A stretch of 64,000 nt of DNA from Erinaceus europaeus (taxonomy: Eukaryota; Chordata; Mammalia; Eulipotyphla; Erinaceidae): contig NC_080164.1 of assembly GCF_950295315.1 (NCBI RefSeq), positions 9,242,502 through 9,306,501 on the forward strand, read 5' to 3'. The notes beneath the pieces were generated by a model, which worked only from the letters and a program-made list of their open reading frames with translations, did no database searches and was not told where the DNA came from. Positions 22,077 through 33,289 of the stretch are shown here, in pieces. The number at the start of each line of letters is the position of its first letter. The first letter of the stretch is position 1. The translations under genes and the position numbers were made by a program.

Positions 22077-22285
22077 GGGACCGAGGTGGTGGTGCATCTG
22101 GTTGAGTGCACATGTTACAATCCACAAGGATCCAGGTTCAAGCCCACAGTCCACACTTTCAAGGGGAAAGCTTAAAGAGTGGTGAAGCAATGTTGCAGGT
22201 GTCTCTCTCCCTCACTATCTTCCCCCTACCTCTCAATTTCTCTCTCTGTCTCTATCCAAAAAATAAGTATTTTTTTCTTAAAAAA
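22077..22285 (+). mobile_element. tRNA-like SINE
   Basis: 'gggaccgaggtggtggtgcatctgg', 'caggttcaagcccac', 'tggtgaagcaatgttgcaggtgtctc', A-rich end. Confidence 0.9.
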
Positions 22286-22299
22286 GAAAAGACCTGGGC

Positions 22300-22392
22300 A
22301 GGGTGAGAGTGTTTTGCAGAAAACTGAGAAATGTTACATATGCACCAACAACAGTATTTACTGTTGACTATAAAGCATTAATTCCTTCCATT
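22300..22392 (+). mobile_element. L1 3' UTR fragment
   Basis: 'cagaaaactgagaaatgttaca ... aacaacagtatttactgttgactataaagcattaattcc' matches the terminal 90 bp of L1 copies A, B and D. Confidence 0.8.
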
Positions 22393-22395
22393 TTT

Positions 22396-23172
22396 TTTTT
22401 TTTGCCTCCAGGGCTATCACTGGGCCTCAGTGCTGGTGCTAGAATCCACTGTCCTAACAGCCTTTTTTTTTCTTTTCTTTCCTTTTATTTATTATTATTT
22501 TTTTTTGTATAGGACAGAAAGAAATTGAGAGAGGAGGGGATGGTAGAGAGGGCACCAGAATGCCAGGCTAGCATCACAGGCGAGAGACCAGGAACTCATG
22601 GTGGCATGGTAATACAATTCTTTATTAAGGCAGGAGCTCCAGAGTCAGGTGTGAGCACAGCAGGTTAAGCCACATGGCGCCAATCAGCAATGACTGCCTC
22701 TTTCTCTGCACACCAGCCCTTCTCCAGGTCAGGACACAGGAGAGAAAAAGAGTGAAACCAGGAACAGAAGTGGGTTTTATGGGATAAAACCACAAGTGGC
22801 AAGTCAGGAACAGAGATGGCTAGGAAAGGGGGCAGAGAACGAAAAAGGCATGCTGGGAACTTCCTTAACTACCATTGCTATGGTTTTAGCTGGCAGGAAT
22901 AATGTACCCTGCAGGCAGGGTGGGTCTTGAGGTAGGAAGAAGATCAGGCAAAACAATGATTATGTAAATAGGCCATAATGTCAGCAGTGGAGGATGGAGC
23001 AGGGGGGCTGCCCAACATCAAAGAAAGATAGAAACCTGCAGACCTGCTTCACTGCCTGTGAAGTGACTCCCCTACAGGTGGGCAGCACAGAGCTTGAACT
23101 GGGATCTTTGAGCCGGTCCTTGTGCTTTGCACCACGTGTGCTTAAATCACTGCACTACTACCCAACTCCAGC
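22396..23172 (-). mobile_element. Long-form tRNA-like SINE, minus, split by an LTR
   Basis: The 3' extension complement ('tgcctccagggctatcactgg ... ccactgtcc') and body run 22396-22560. The body and head resume at 23018-23172 ('agaaagatagaaacctgcagacctgcttcactgcc ... cactactacccaactcc'). Confidence 0.88.
22561..23017 (-). mobile_element. Solo LTR (LTR type B) inside a SINE
   Basis: 457 bp starting TGCCAGGCTAGC and ending CCCAACA on the plus strand (TG...CA). On the minus strand it opens TGTTGGG, contains AATAAAG (complement near 22620) and ends GCTAGCCTGGCA. Compared with type A its U3 is different and longer. The closest relative in the window is 33290-33753. Flanks CCAGAA/TCAAAG are too diverged to call a duplication. 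Confidence 0.85.
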
Positions 23173-23534
23173 CCAGTAATTTTTTTTAATGGCAGTCACA
23201 CAGCCCCTTGCTGTGAGCCTTTTACCCTGAGCACTTTATCTGTATCCAGCCCTCACACTGTTTACACCACAAGTGGCAGAGCCAGGATGTGAACTGATGT
23301 CCCCTGGCCCTGAGCCTTGCCTACATCCACACAATCTGGACTGAAGTGAATGATTAAATCCCAGGCCCTCGGTAGCCCCCTCCCCAAATATGCTGACCTC
23401 CCAGGGGGAGCAGGAAGAAGAGAAACTATAGGGGTGTTTGTGGTTGTTATAAAAGCTATAGTAGTTATTGTTACAGTTGAGTAGGAGAAACAAAATTCAC
23501 AAACTGAGATCTAATTAGCTTCATGAAAAAAAAT
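23173..23534. other. Non-coding sequence with a MIR-like segment
   Basis: 'gagcactttatctgtatccagccctcacactg ... caagtggcagagccaggatgtgaa' (about 23225-23300) resembles MIR. Otherwise nothing is recognised. Confidence 0.45.
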
Positions 23535-23624
23535 CTGAGGGTCAGGGCAGCAGTGCACCTGGTGAAGAAAAATTGACTGGCAGGGCAGCACCAAGTGGAG
23601 GGGCCTTATAGATGGAAAGAGGGT

Positions 23625-23728
23625 GTGAGAGGGGCTATAACCAAAGACTCTCATGTGTGAGGCTCTGTGGTCCCGGGTTCGATCCCCAGCATCACCACCA
23701 TAAGACAACAAAAATTCAATAATCCAAA
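23625..23728 (+). mobile_element. Second SINE type fragment
   Basis: 'actctcatgtgtgaggctctgtggtcccgggttcgatccccagcatcaccaccataag' shows a tRNA-like B box (gggttcgatcc). Confidence 0.7.
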
Positions 23729-23754
23729 GTTTGGGGGGTATAAAAGTGGTGTTG

Positions 23755-24110
23755 GGGTGGGAGGTAGGAAGTGGTGTAGATAGTAGTGTGCAGAGTTTAC
23801 CATGCATAAGGACCTGAGTTCAAGCCTCCCGATCCTCATCTGGAAACACTGAAGCAAGGCTACAGGTGTCTGACTTTCTCTCCTCTCTATCTTTGCCTCC
23901 ACTCTCCATTTCTTTCTGTCTTATTAAATTAAAAAAAAGAGAAGGGGGAGGAAGAAAGGAAGGAAGGAAGGAAGGAAGGAAGGAAAGAAGGAAGGAAGGA
24001 AGGAAGGAAGAAGGGAGGATAGAAGGGAGGGAGGGAAAACAAACATCTACCAGGAGCAGTAGATTTGCTATGTAGACATTAAGCCCCAGTGATAACAATG
24101 GTGAGAAATT
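23755..24110 (+). mobile_element. Long-form tRNA-like SINE with internal (GGAA)n
   Basis: Body 'gagttcaagcctcccgatcc ... ctacaggtgtctgac', A-rich run, (GGAA)n at 23954-24030, then the late extension 'accaggagcagtagatttgc ... aagccccagtgataac'. Confidence 0.8.
23954..24030. repeat. (GGAA)n microsatellite
   Basis: GGAAG tetranucleotide repeats with a few interruptions, arisen in the SINE A-rich region. Confidence 0.97.
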
Positions 24111-24127
24111 TAAAAATTAAATAAAAT

Positions 24128-24235
24128 AAAGCAGAGGAGATAGAATAATGGTTATGCAAAAGGCATTCATACCTAAAGTCCCAGGCTCAATCTAGCACTA
24201 CCACAATAAGCCAGAGCTGAGATGTCTGTCATGCT
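24128..24235 (+). mobile_element. Second SINE type
   Basis: 'gaggagatagaataatggttatgcaaaaggc', 'cataagccagagctgag'. It runs directly into the (CTAT)n tract. Confidence 0.75.
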
Positions 24236-24241
24236 ACCTAC

Positions 24242-24285
<44 letters not shown>

Positions 24286-24332
24286 TTCCTATCTATCTAG
24301 CATCTATCTGTCTAATCTATCTACCTATCTAT
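24231..24332. repeat. (CTAT)n microsatellite
   Basis: About 14 perfect CTAT units then degenerate CTAT/CTGT to 24332. Confidence 0.97.
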
Positions 24333-25532
24333 ATCTCTCTCTTTAAATAACAAAATGTTCAAAATAACTTCAACAACAAAAGAGAAAGAGAGAGCACAAT
24401 CATCCCAGAGGAGACTCTAGAACCTCAAAGTCAGTTTAACTATAAAAAAAAAATGGTGGTGACCTCCAGAGGCAGGGCTACAGAGCAGCAGCAGCTGTGT
24501 TTCTCTCCCCTCCTCTCCTGGGTCAACAAGGAATACCAAAGGAGACCACCTGGGACTGCAACAAGTCAATACTAGCATGGCTTCAGGAAGCCACCAAATC
24601 ACCAGTGAGTACAAACACGTGTGAATTGTAGACAGAGAGGAGCCTAGGGAGAGATTAAGTGGCTGGTAACAGTCAGGCAGTTTACCAGTTAAGATGCCAT
24701 CTCCAGTCTGTTTCACCAACAAAAAGATGGATGAAGGGAGGAGAGGACCCTCCCACAAGACTCACCAAATGCAACTGTGAGTCCCCAAGCTACTGTCCTC
24801 AGATTTTAGAGGAGAAGGGGAGAGGCCCTGTGCTGAAAGTAGGAGATAGAAAACTAACGAGGAAACTCAGGAGAAGATCTATAGGTCAGTGGCTTAGCGG
24901 TGGGACTGTGAGAGTCTCTGCATTACCAATGGATTATCTCTGCCCCCCTTTGCTTTATCTCTTGCTCAGTAGTCAGTGATTAAGTTAAGAAGCCAACTTA
25001 TAGCTTAAATGCCCTCAGGCTCCCATAGCCTACAGGGAAGAAAAAGGACAAAAGAGGCTTTTAAGCCACTGTGCTCCAACTCAGGGATTAAAATAATATT
25101 CATATTGAAACAACTGTCAATTTCCACAACTGTGAACCCTTTAATTACTCATCACAGCTAATGAAGTTGAAACAGTTATCAAAAACCTTCCCAAGAATAA
25201 AATCCTGGACCAGATGGTTTTACTAATAAATTCTACAAAATCTTCAAAGAATAACTAATACTTCTACTTTTAAAAGTCATCCAGAAGATTGAAGATACTG
25301 GAATACTCCCAGATTCTATAAAGCCAGCATCACTTTGATTCCAAAAGCATACAGGGACACAACCAAAAAATAAAACTACAGACCAATATCTCTGATGAAC
25401 ATAGATGCTTAAATATTGAACAAAATTCTAGTGAACTGGAAACAGAAGTATATTAAAAAGACTGTTCATCATGACCAAATGGGGTTTATCCCAGGAATGC
25501 AAGCTTGATTTAATATATGTAAATCAATCAAT

Positions 25533-26309
25533 GTGATCCACCACATCAATAAAAGCAAGAACAAAAACCACATGTTCATATCAATAGATGCAGAGAAAGC
25601 CTTTGACAAAATCCAGCATCCCTTTATGATCAAAATATTACAAGAAATGGGAATAGATGGAAAATTCCTGAAGATAGTGGAGTCTATATATAGCAAACCT
25701 ACAGCCAACATCATACTCAATGGTGAAAAACAGGAAGTATGTCCTCTCAGATCAGGTACTAGACAGGGTTGTCCACTATCAACATTATTATTCAAAATAG
25801 TGTTGGAAGTTCTTGCCATAGCAATCAGGCAGGAGCAAGCAATCAAAAGGGTGCAGATTGGAAGAGAAGAAGTCAAACTCTCCCTATTTGCAAATGACAT
25901 GGTAGTATACATAGAAAAACCTAAGGAATCCAGCAAGAAGCTTATGAAAATCATCAGGCAATACAGTAAGGTGTCAGGCTACAAAATTCACATTCAAAAG
26001 TCAGTGGCATTCCTCTATGCAAACACTAAGTTAGAAGAAATTGAAATCCAGAAATCAATTCCTTTTACTATAGCAACAAAAACAATAAAATATCTAAGAA
26101 CAAGCCTAACCAAAGAAGTGAAAGATTTGTATATTGAAAATTATGAGTCACTACTCATGGAAATTGAAAAAGACACAAAGAAATGGAAAGATATTCCATG
26201 TTCATGGGTTGGAAGAACTAACATCATCAAAATGAATGTACTACCCAGAGCCATATACAAATTTAATGCTATCCCCATCAATATCCCAAACACATTCTTA
26301 GGAGATTAG
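25533..26309 (+). pseudogene. L1 ORF2 reverse transcriptase, 258-codon open segment with catalytic D-to-N change
   Basis: The longest uninterrupted L1 frame in the window. Visible motifs in order: motif A in [17 protein letters not shown] (residues about 14-30), fingers/palm segment [12 protein letters not shown] (about 76-87), catalytic loop L-F-A-N-D-M (about 118-123) where the usual F-A-D-D has its first aspartate (residue 121) replaced by asparagine (codon AAT at 25893-25895), then the thumb and the [25 protein letters not shown] post-RT region. An intact ORF2p is about five times longer; here the endonuclease and C-terminus are out of frame or deleted. The metal-binding Asp is required by all reverse transcriptases, so this product would be inactive. 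Whether the mutation arose before or after insertion cannot be told. Confidence 0.9.
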
Positions 26310-26416
26310 AACAAATGCTACAAATGTTTATCTGGAACCAGAAAAGACCTAGAATTGCCAAAACAGTCTTGAGAAGATAGAACAGAACTGGAGGCATCAC
26401 ACTCCCAGATCTCAAA

Positions 26417-26932
26417 TTGTATTACAGGGCCATTGTCATCAAAACTGCTTGGTGCTGGAACATGAATAGACACACTGACCAGTGGAATAGAATTTTGAGC
26501 CCAGAAGTAAGCCCCCACACCTATGGACATCTAATCTTTTACAAAGGTGCCCAGACTATTAAATGGGGGAAGCAGAGTCCCTTCAACAAATGGTGTTGGA
26601 TAAAATGGGTTGAAACAAGCAGAAGAATGAAACTAAACCACTATATTTCACCAAATGCAAAAGTAAATTCCAAATGGATCAAGGACTTGGACGTTAGACC
26701 AGAAACTATCAGATACTCAGAGGAAAATATTAGCAGAACTCTTTTCCACACAAATTTTAAAGACATTTTCAATGAAACAAATCCAATTACAAAGAAAACT
26801 AAGGCAAGCATAAACCTATGGGACTACATCAAAGTAAAAAGCTTCTGCACAGCAAAAGAAACCACTGCCCAAAGAGACCCCTCACAGAATGGGAGAAGAT
26901 CTTCACATGCCATTCATCAGATGATAGGCTAA
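26417..26932 (+). pseudogene. L1 ORF2 C-terminal region remnant (copy B)
   Basis: A 171-codon frame that continues the same ORF2 after a frameshift near 26310. It contains the [23 protein letters not shown] and NKWCWIKWVETSRRMKLNHYI-type segments of the mammalian L1 ORF2 C-terminal domain, including the positions used for its cysteine-rich motif further downstream. It ends where homology shifts frame again. It is not a separate gene. Confidence 0.85.
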
Positions 26933-27837
26933 TAACCAAAATATAAAAATAGCTTGCCAAACTCAACAACAAGAAAAAAATAACCCCATCCAAAAATAGG
27001 GAGAGGACATGGACAGATTATCCACCACAGAAGAGATCCCAAAGGACGAGAAACACATGAAAAAATGCTCCAAGTCTTTGATTGTAAGAGAAATGCAAAT
27101 AAGGAAAACAATGAGATAACACTTCACTCCTGTGAGAATGTCTTACATCAGAAAAAGTAACAGCAGCAAATTCTGGAGTTGTTGTGTGGTCAAAGGAACC
27201 CTTCTGCACTGCCGGTGGGAATGTCAATTGGTCCAAGCTCTGTGGAGAACAGTCTGGAAAATTCTCAGAAGGGTAGCAATGGACCTACCTTATGATCCTG
27301 AAATTCCCCTTCTGGGAATATCCTATGGAACCCAACACACCCATCCAAAAAGATCTGTGTACACGTATGTTCTTAGCAGCACAATTTGTAATAGCCAAAA
27401 CCTTGATACAATCCATTTGTCCAACAACAGATGAGTGGCTGAGCAAGCTGTGGTTTATATACAATATGGAATACTACACAGCTATTAAAAACGGTGATTT
27501 CACGTTTTCAGCTCATCTTGGATGGACCTTGAAAAAATCATGTTAAGTAAAATAAGTCAGAAGTATGAATATGGAATAATCTCCATCTCAGGCAGAAGTT
27601 GAAAAACAAGTTCAGAAGAGAAAACACAAGTAGAACCTGAACTGGAATTGACCTATTGCACCAAAGTAAAAAACTCTGAGGTGCTTTAGGGGGAGAATAC
27701 TGGTCCAGAAAGGATGACAGAGGACCTAGTGGGGGTTGTATTATTATGTAGAAAACTGGGAAATGTTATGCATGTACAAACTATTGTATTTACTATCAAA
27801 TGTAAAACATTAATTCCCCAACAAAGAAATTTGAAAG

Positions 27838-27892
27838 AAAGAAAGGAAGGAAGGAAGGAAGGAAGGAAGGAAGGAAGGAAGGAAGGAAGAAA
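27838..27892. repeat. (GGAA)n microsatellite at the L1 B tail
   Basis: About 13 GGAA/GAAG units replacing the poly-A of L1 copy B. Confidence 0.97.
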
Positions 27893-27894
27893 GG

Positions 27895-28330
27895 GGACTA
27901 AAATAGACCACCTCACCTCATGCATCTCTTGTGGAAATAAATGAGAGACTCCACACCCAGGCCTTAGTTCCTAAGCAGCTGATTCTCTATGGGTGATGTT
28001 AGATAATGACAGAAGCAGGTACACTATTTCTGGTGAGAGTGTGAAAGGCAGTGTTAGCCAGTGGGGGGGGGGGGGGGCGGGATTTGAACAGGTGCTGACA
28101 GTAGAGTGTGCCAGCCTGCAAGGAATCCCCAGACAGTCCGAGACGCTTCCCCATACCCACCTTCCCTGTCGCCTTCTCCAGAGCTTCAGCGCAACTGTGG
28201 GTGCTAGAATGGTTCAGTGCTGTCATCCTTGTCCTGCTTTCTGTGGATGCTCCCCTCAGCCCCTGCTTTCTCTTAATAGCCATCCTGTCATGCATTCAGC
28301 TAGCATTACTGGTTGGTTTTCTTTTCCTTT
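27895..28330. other. Non-coding sequence with a G-run
   Basis: A G homopolymer at 28064-28077 is present. Overlapping frames on both strands have no recognisable domain. Confidence 0.5.
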
Positions 28331-28334
28331 TTCT

Positions 28335-28545
28335 TAATTTATTTTATTTATTTTGGATAGAAACAGAAAGAAATCAAGAGGGAAGGGGAAGGTAGAAAGG
28401 AAGAGCAAGAAAGAGAAACACTCACAGCTCTTCTTCAAAGCTCATGAAGCTATCCCCACTCAGGTAGGGACCAGGGGCTGGACCTGGAGCTTTGCACATG
28501 GTGATATGAATGCTCAAGCAGATGCAGCACTGCCTAGCTTTGACT
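28335..28545 (-). mobile_element. tRNA-like SINE, minus orientation
   Basis: 'cttaatttattttatttattttggatag', 'gcttcaaagctcatg', 'accaggggctgg', head '...cagcactgcctagct'. Moderately diverged. Confidence 0.85.
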
Positions 28546-29171
28546 TCTTTTCTTGGGCAGCACAGGCAAGACAATTAAATACCCAGATGGGGTAAGAAGT
28601 TGTCAGTGGAATCACTGCTAACAGGTGTCCTGAGCCCTCAGGGTGAGGCCATGAGTTGGAACAACCTCTGTCCTAAGATCCTGGTTGCCCTCCAGAAAAG
28701 AGAGGACAGGGAAAGCCTCCGGCCTTATTGAATGTGGCTCAGGCTGGGGCCTCCTGGATGAGACTGGGATCTGGCAGGCCCCTCAGCTCTACCTTGGAAA
28801 CTGCATCACTGTCCCCACCCAACCACTCACCAGCTCAGAGAGGTTGACCAGTGAGGTGTTACCTCACCCTGGTGCTGCCAGACATTGTAGGAATCTGAGT
28901 TCCAGTGCCAGCAGAGCAAGCTGACTGAACTACATGCCACTCATGCACCTATGCTTACTTTCTGTTCTTCTCAATCTGCCTGGTTCTTCTTAATTGTTCT
29001 GGTCTCTGCAGAAGCCAGGAAGGTTCTAGATGATCTAGCTGATGCTTCTCAGTGACCTCTCTGGAGCTTCAGTATAAAAATCAGAAACACTTCAAGACAC
29101 TGTTTTCAGAGAGGGATGATGATTCTGGATAGAAGGGGTAAACTGAGCAATAGTGGGAAAAAATGATGGCA
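28546..29171. other. Non-coding sequence, nothing recognised
   Basis: No credible frame, RNA or repeat identified. Confidence 0.5.
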
Positions 29172-29185
29172 GAAAATACAAAAGG

Positions 29186-29745
29186 AAGGGGCCAGGTGGT
29201 GGTACACCTGGTTAAGTGCACACATTACAATGCATGAGGACCTGGGTTCAAGCCCCTGGTCCCCACTTGCAGGGGGCAAGCTCTCAATTTATCTTTGTCT
29301 CTATTAAATAAATAAATAAAAGTGTTTCTTAAGGTGCCAGGCTAGCTTCGCGGGCGGGAGACAGATGACCAGAGACTCATGGCTGAGCTGTACGCAGTTT
29401 CTCTGTATTCATGTAGAACGCAGCACAATCTAAGCCAAGCTATCTAAACTAACTATAATCACAATCCTGTCCTTATATATATATACTCGCCAAGTAGGGT
29501 GTAAACAGGATGTGATATAGAGAGGGTGGAGAGAAAAGAGACTGGTGAAAATCAGGGTGTGACGGGGGGGGGGGGGGAGCAAAAAGACATCATGAACCAG
29601 TGGGGATTAAACCAATGCCCTGCAGAAAGGGCGATGCTTAGTTAACAGTGGTTATGTAAATAGACTACAGTGTTAAGCAGGGGGGATTAAACCAATGAAA
29701 CAGAAGGGGTTTCCGAAGCAGAATTAGAAGCAAACCAACATTAAA
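29186..29745 (+). mobile_element. tRNA-like SINE with an LTR in its tail
   Basis: SINE body 29186-29328 (with an internal deletion after 'cagggggcaagctctc'). The duplicated target GAAAATACAAAAGG (29172-29185) and GGAAATACAAAAGG (29746-29759) encloses both SINE and LTR, proving the LTR came later. Confidence 0.9.
29335..29740 (-). mobile_element. Solo LTR (LTR type A)
   Basis: 406 bp from TGCCAGGCTAGC to ACCAACA. Flanks TTAAGG (29329-29334) and TTAAAG (29741-29746) match 5 of 6. Roughly 90% like 15433-15850 by eye, including 'gactggtg.aaatcagggtgt' and 'gggattaaaccaatgaaacag'. On the minus strand it has a TATATATATAAGG box. A G-run (29565-29577) lies in U3. It is less decayed at its ends than the 15433 copy. 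Confidence 0.9.
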
Positions 29746-29759
29746 GGAAATACAAAAGG

Positions 29760-30590
29760 GCAGGCAGAAATGAGGGGGTTGAAAAGCACAAGTTGGGGAC
29801 ACAAAGAGGGACTCCTGGGACTCCAGAAAGTTCCCATCTGGTGTACCAAGATGGCGGGATGTTCTTCTCAGGAGCTCTCGTCGATCAGGCTAACTGTTCT
29901 CTCTTCTGCATGCAGTGGCGAGGCAGGGAGGCCTTGGGGACAGAACAGCAGGGGAGTCCTCTTGGCCAGGCTTTGCTGGCTGGGCTGGGCTGGTGAGCAA
30001 AGACCAAGGGAATAAATGCCACATCAGGAGACGTTCAAGGCAGACCCATGTAGTAGATTCTTCAAATGAATCCCAAAACCTATAAATGAGCGACGTTTTG
30101 TGAATCTAAACTATGTACATCTCCTGAGGGTCTGATTTTCCCTGTGCACCGCAACTGTGAGATTCCTAACCGAGTGGAGAAATCTCTTCCTTCTGCCCCA
30201 GCTGCAAATAAAATGACAGCTGTTGGTTCAAAAATTCAGGGCATGAGTGGCTTCTGCAGGAACCTTCCACTTAGTCCTGTGGCCTTCTGCTCCAGAAACC
30301 CACCGTCTTCTTTCTCTGGGCCTATTGAATTAACAGTGAGCGGGCTTGCGACCCTGTACAGCAACCTTCCCTGAGAATGCACACCTTAAGTGCCTCAAGA
30401 TATCCTAGGAACATCAAAGCAGAGGAAAATTATTCTTTGACTATCCCATAGAATACAAATCCTGACATCCCACTGCTGGAAACAAAAGCTCAGGACTGCT
30501 CCTGCTGTGCCCACTAAGAAAAAAAAAAAAAAAGAGGAACTTGTTCCAGCCCTACAAGGCTTTAGCCTACCGTCACCTGCGTTTATTTTT
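29760..30590. other. Non-coding sequence, no gene supported
   Basis: Plus-strand frames of 76-81 codons (29770-30015, 30144-30374) have no recognised domain. An A-run is at 30519-30533. Confidence 0.5.
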
Positions 30591-30597
30591 TCCTTCA

Positions 30598-30855
30598 GGC
30601 TTTTCCCTGAGGCTCAGTGCCTGCACTACAAATTCACTGCTCCTGTGGCTAATTTTTGGATAGAACAGATAGAAATTTAGAGGCAAGGGGAAGATAGAAA
30701 AGAAGAGAGAAAGATAGACACCTGCAGACATGCTTTACGGCTTGTGAAATGACTCCTCTGCAGGTGGGGAGCTGGGGACTTGAACCGGGACCCTGGAGCG
30801 AGTCCTTGCACTTCATACTATGTGTGCTTAACAAGGTGAACCACCGCCTACCTCT
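30598..30855 (-). mobile_element. Long-form tRNA-like SINE, minus orientation
   Basis: Complement of the late extension ('ggctcagtgcctgcactacaaattcactgctcc'), body 'acacctgcagacatgctttacgg', and head 'gaaccgggaccctggagcgagtccttgc'. Confidence 0.9.
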
Positions 30856-31595
30856 GTCAGGGCATTTACAGTGAAGGAAGAAGAGAAAAGATGCCTTTAT
30901 TTAGTATTGCCTGCCAAAATGGGCATGAAACCTGCGGAAGGACACGCTTTGGGCCTCTCTGCTCAAGCCGCATGCTAGAAGCTGTTGCCTCCTCTTTAAG
31001 GCAAGGTTCCCCTTTGGAAAAGGAAGAACCTGCTCCTGCAGAAATAATCAGCGCTTGCCATGCACCAGGCCAAGCCCAACAGGCCAGACCTCTTCACTTC
31101 TCTAAAGGCTCCCCATAAGTCTGTCTTGTCCCAGTGCTGATGGAGGAAGGAAAAATAGCACAGGCATTGTCTTACCACTATAGCATCTGAGACATGGCTG
31201 CTAGCATGGGAATGTTTCTAGAAACAGCTAGGACATGGTTCCTTGTGTGAGCCGAAAGGAGGGCAAGCAGTTCTGGATTCAACTGTGAAATCGTTCAAGC
31301 TATCTGATTTTTTTTTGTTTTGTTCTAGAAATGAAAACTAAAGAGTCACCAAAGACAAACATTTCATGGTTTCTCCTACAGCTGAAAGAGCTCTGTTGAA
31401 TTCTGGGATTTCTGCCCATGCCTCCATGATGAGAGGCCAGCATCCATGAATAACTTTGCTGGCCTCCCCACTGGCAAATCTTTGTGTCACTAATGCCCAT
31501 CAAGTTCGCAAGAATGAGAATTGTAGACAGATGGATTTCCCTCAAGCCACAGAGAATAAACATTTTTATTTAAAGAGTATATATTGGTGGTGGGG
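30856..31595. other. Non-coding sequence, nothing recognised
   Basis: Frames of 60-87 codons on both strands lack family resemblance. Confidence 0.5.
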
Positions 31596-31599
31596 GGAG

Positions 31600-31960
31600 G
31601 GTTTCAGGCAACAGCACATCTGGTTGAGTACACAGGTTACAGTGCACAGGGACGCACGTTCAAGACGCCAGTCCCCACCTGCAGGAGGAAAATTTCTTGA
31701 GAGGTGAAGCAGTGCTGCAGATGTCTCTCTCTTCCTTTCTATCTCCCCTTTCCCTCTAAATTTATCTCTGCCTTTACCAAGTAAATAAATAATTTCTCTA
31801 CTTTTCTCTCTACATCTTTCTGCTTCTCTCTCTCTCTCTCTCTCTCTGTCTTTCACCTTCTACCTATAGGGAAGACAAAAGAATGGCCTCTGGGATCAAC
31901 GGAATTATGCAGGTACTAATCCCTAGTGATAACCCTGGTGGTAGAAAAAAAAAGAATAAA
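31600..31960 (+). mobile_element. Long-form tRNA-like SINE with internal (TC)n
   Basis: 'tttcaggcaacagcacatctgg', 'gcagtgctgcagatgtctctc', a (TC)n run at 31819-31849, and the late extension 'aatccctagtgataaccctgg'. Confidence 0.8.
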
Positions 31961-31964
31961 TTAA

Positions 31965-32320
31965 CTTAATAATAGCCTTTAATGCTTTAATGTTATTAAT
32001 GCTTCTTTTGCAAAATGCCCAGGTTCTGAAGTGATGCCTTGAACTCTGGTTATGTACCTATGCATCAAGCTCAACCCCTGACTCTTTCATAGGGACACCA
32101 TGTGACAAGGGCCCTACCACCTGTACTATGGAGGTCACTGGGAATTAGGCAGAAAGGACTCAAAGTGACCCCAAGTCAGTATCTTTCTAAGAGTGTCCTT
32201 TCAACTCTACCTCTGTAACCATGCTTTCTCTTCCTCTGTACCTGAGGGGCGTAGACATTCCCTAGTATCCTCCCCACTTCCAAACACTGCTAATCTCTCT
32301 CTCTGTCTCTATCTCTCTCT
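31965..32320. other. Non-coding sequence, nothing recognised
   Basis: Ends in a (TC)n stretch (32294-32328). Confidence 0.45.
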
Positions 32321-32327
32321 CTCTCCT

Positions 32328-32915
32328 CTTTCTTTTATTTCTTTATTAGGGGATTAATGGCTTATGGTCAACAGTAAATAAAATAGTTTGTACTTGCATA
32401 ACATTTCCACTTAACAATAGCCTAGCCCTCACCAGGTCCTCCTCTGCCATCATGTTCCAGGGCCTGAAGCCCCCACCCCCCATCCCAAAGTCTTTTACTT
32501 TGGTGCAATACACCAACTCCAGTACAAGTTCTGCTTTGTGTTTTCCCTTATGATCTGTTTTTCAATTTCTGCTATGAGTGAGATCATCCCATATTCATCC
32601 TTCTGTTTCTGACTTATTTCACTTAAAATGACTTCTTCACACTCCATCTAAGATGGACAAAAATGGTGAAGTCACCTTTTTCATAGCTGGTAGTATTCCA
32701 TTGTGTATATAAACCACAACTTGCTCAGCCACTCATCTGTTGTTGAACAGCTGGGTTGCTCCCATATTTTCAATATTAAAAATTATGCTCCTACCAACAT
32801 AGGTGTATACAAATCTTTTTGGATAGGTGTGTTTGGTTCCTTAGGATCTATCCCCAGGAGAGGAATTGCAGGGCTATAGGACAGGCCTACATCTAGCCTT
32901 CTAAGGTTTTTCTGC
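32328..32915 (-). mobile_element. L1 LINE copy F, antisense 3' end
   Basis: Minus-strand L1 3' UTR ('tttctttattaggggattaatgg', 'gtaaataaaatagtttgtac', 'ccaggtcctcctctgccatcatgttcc') followed by late ORF2 ('tgctcagccactcatctgttgttgaac ... cccaggagaggaattgcagggc'). 5' truncated at about 32915. Confidence 0.93.
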
Positions 32916-33283
32916 TACTGATCTTCTCTTCAGATCCACTGCCCTGAATAGCTGAATCACCCAGTTATAATCTTGAGTTGATCCAAGGCTCAAGTGCAGA
33001 GATTGCCTTGCCTACCTTTCTACCTCTAATGGGAGAGAAATGCAGAATTACACTACTAAATGCTTCTATATAACAAGAGTGGTGGATGGATCTGTCAGTC
33101 ATAAGTAAATGAATAAATCCAAGAAGAAATTCCCATGAAAGTTTTGAACCCTGATGGTGAGAGTACTGACCTCCCCCACCCCACCCCCAGAGTTCATCCC
33201 AAGTCGTCCAGCTTGACCAAATGAAGGTTGACCACCTTCATCACCAGGATTCATTCTGAATCATATATCTTCCCCAGAATGTC
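32916..33283. other. Non-coding sequence, nothing recognised
   Basis: Short spacer between L1 F and the next LTR. Confidence 0.45.
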
Positions 33284-33289
33284 ACTGTC

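Larger units (their letters stand above)
24455..27835 (+). mobile_element. L1 LINE copy B, 5' UTR joined directly to ORF2 (ORF1 missing)
   Basis: Plus strand. The L1 5' UTR (24455 to about 25145, with 'cagaggcagggctacagagcagcagcagctg') joins directly to ORF2 ('catcacagctaatgaagttg') at about 25147, so ORF1 and the ORF2 endonuclease are deleted. ORF2 RT, C-terminal region and 3' UTR follow to 27835, ending 'caacaaagaaatttgaaag', and then a (GGAA)n tail. Confidence 0.92.
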
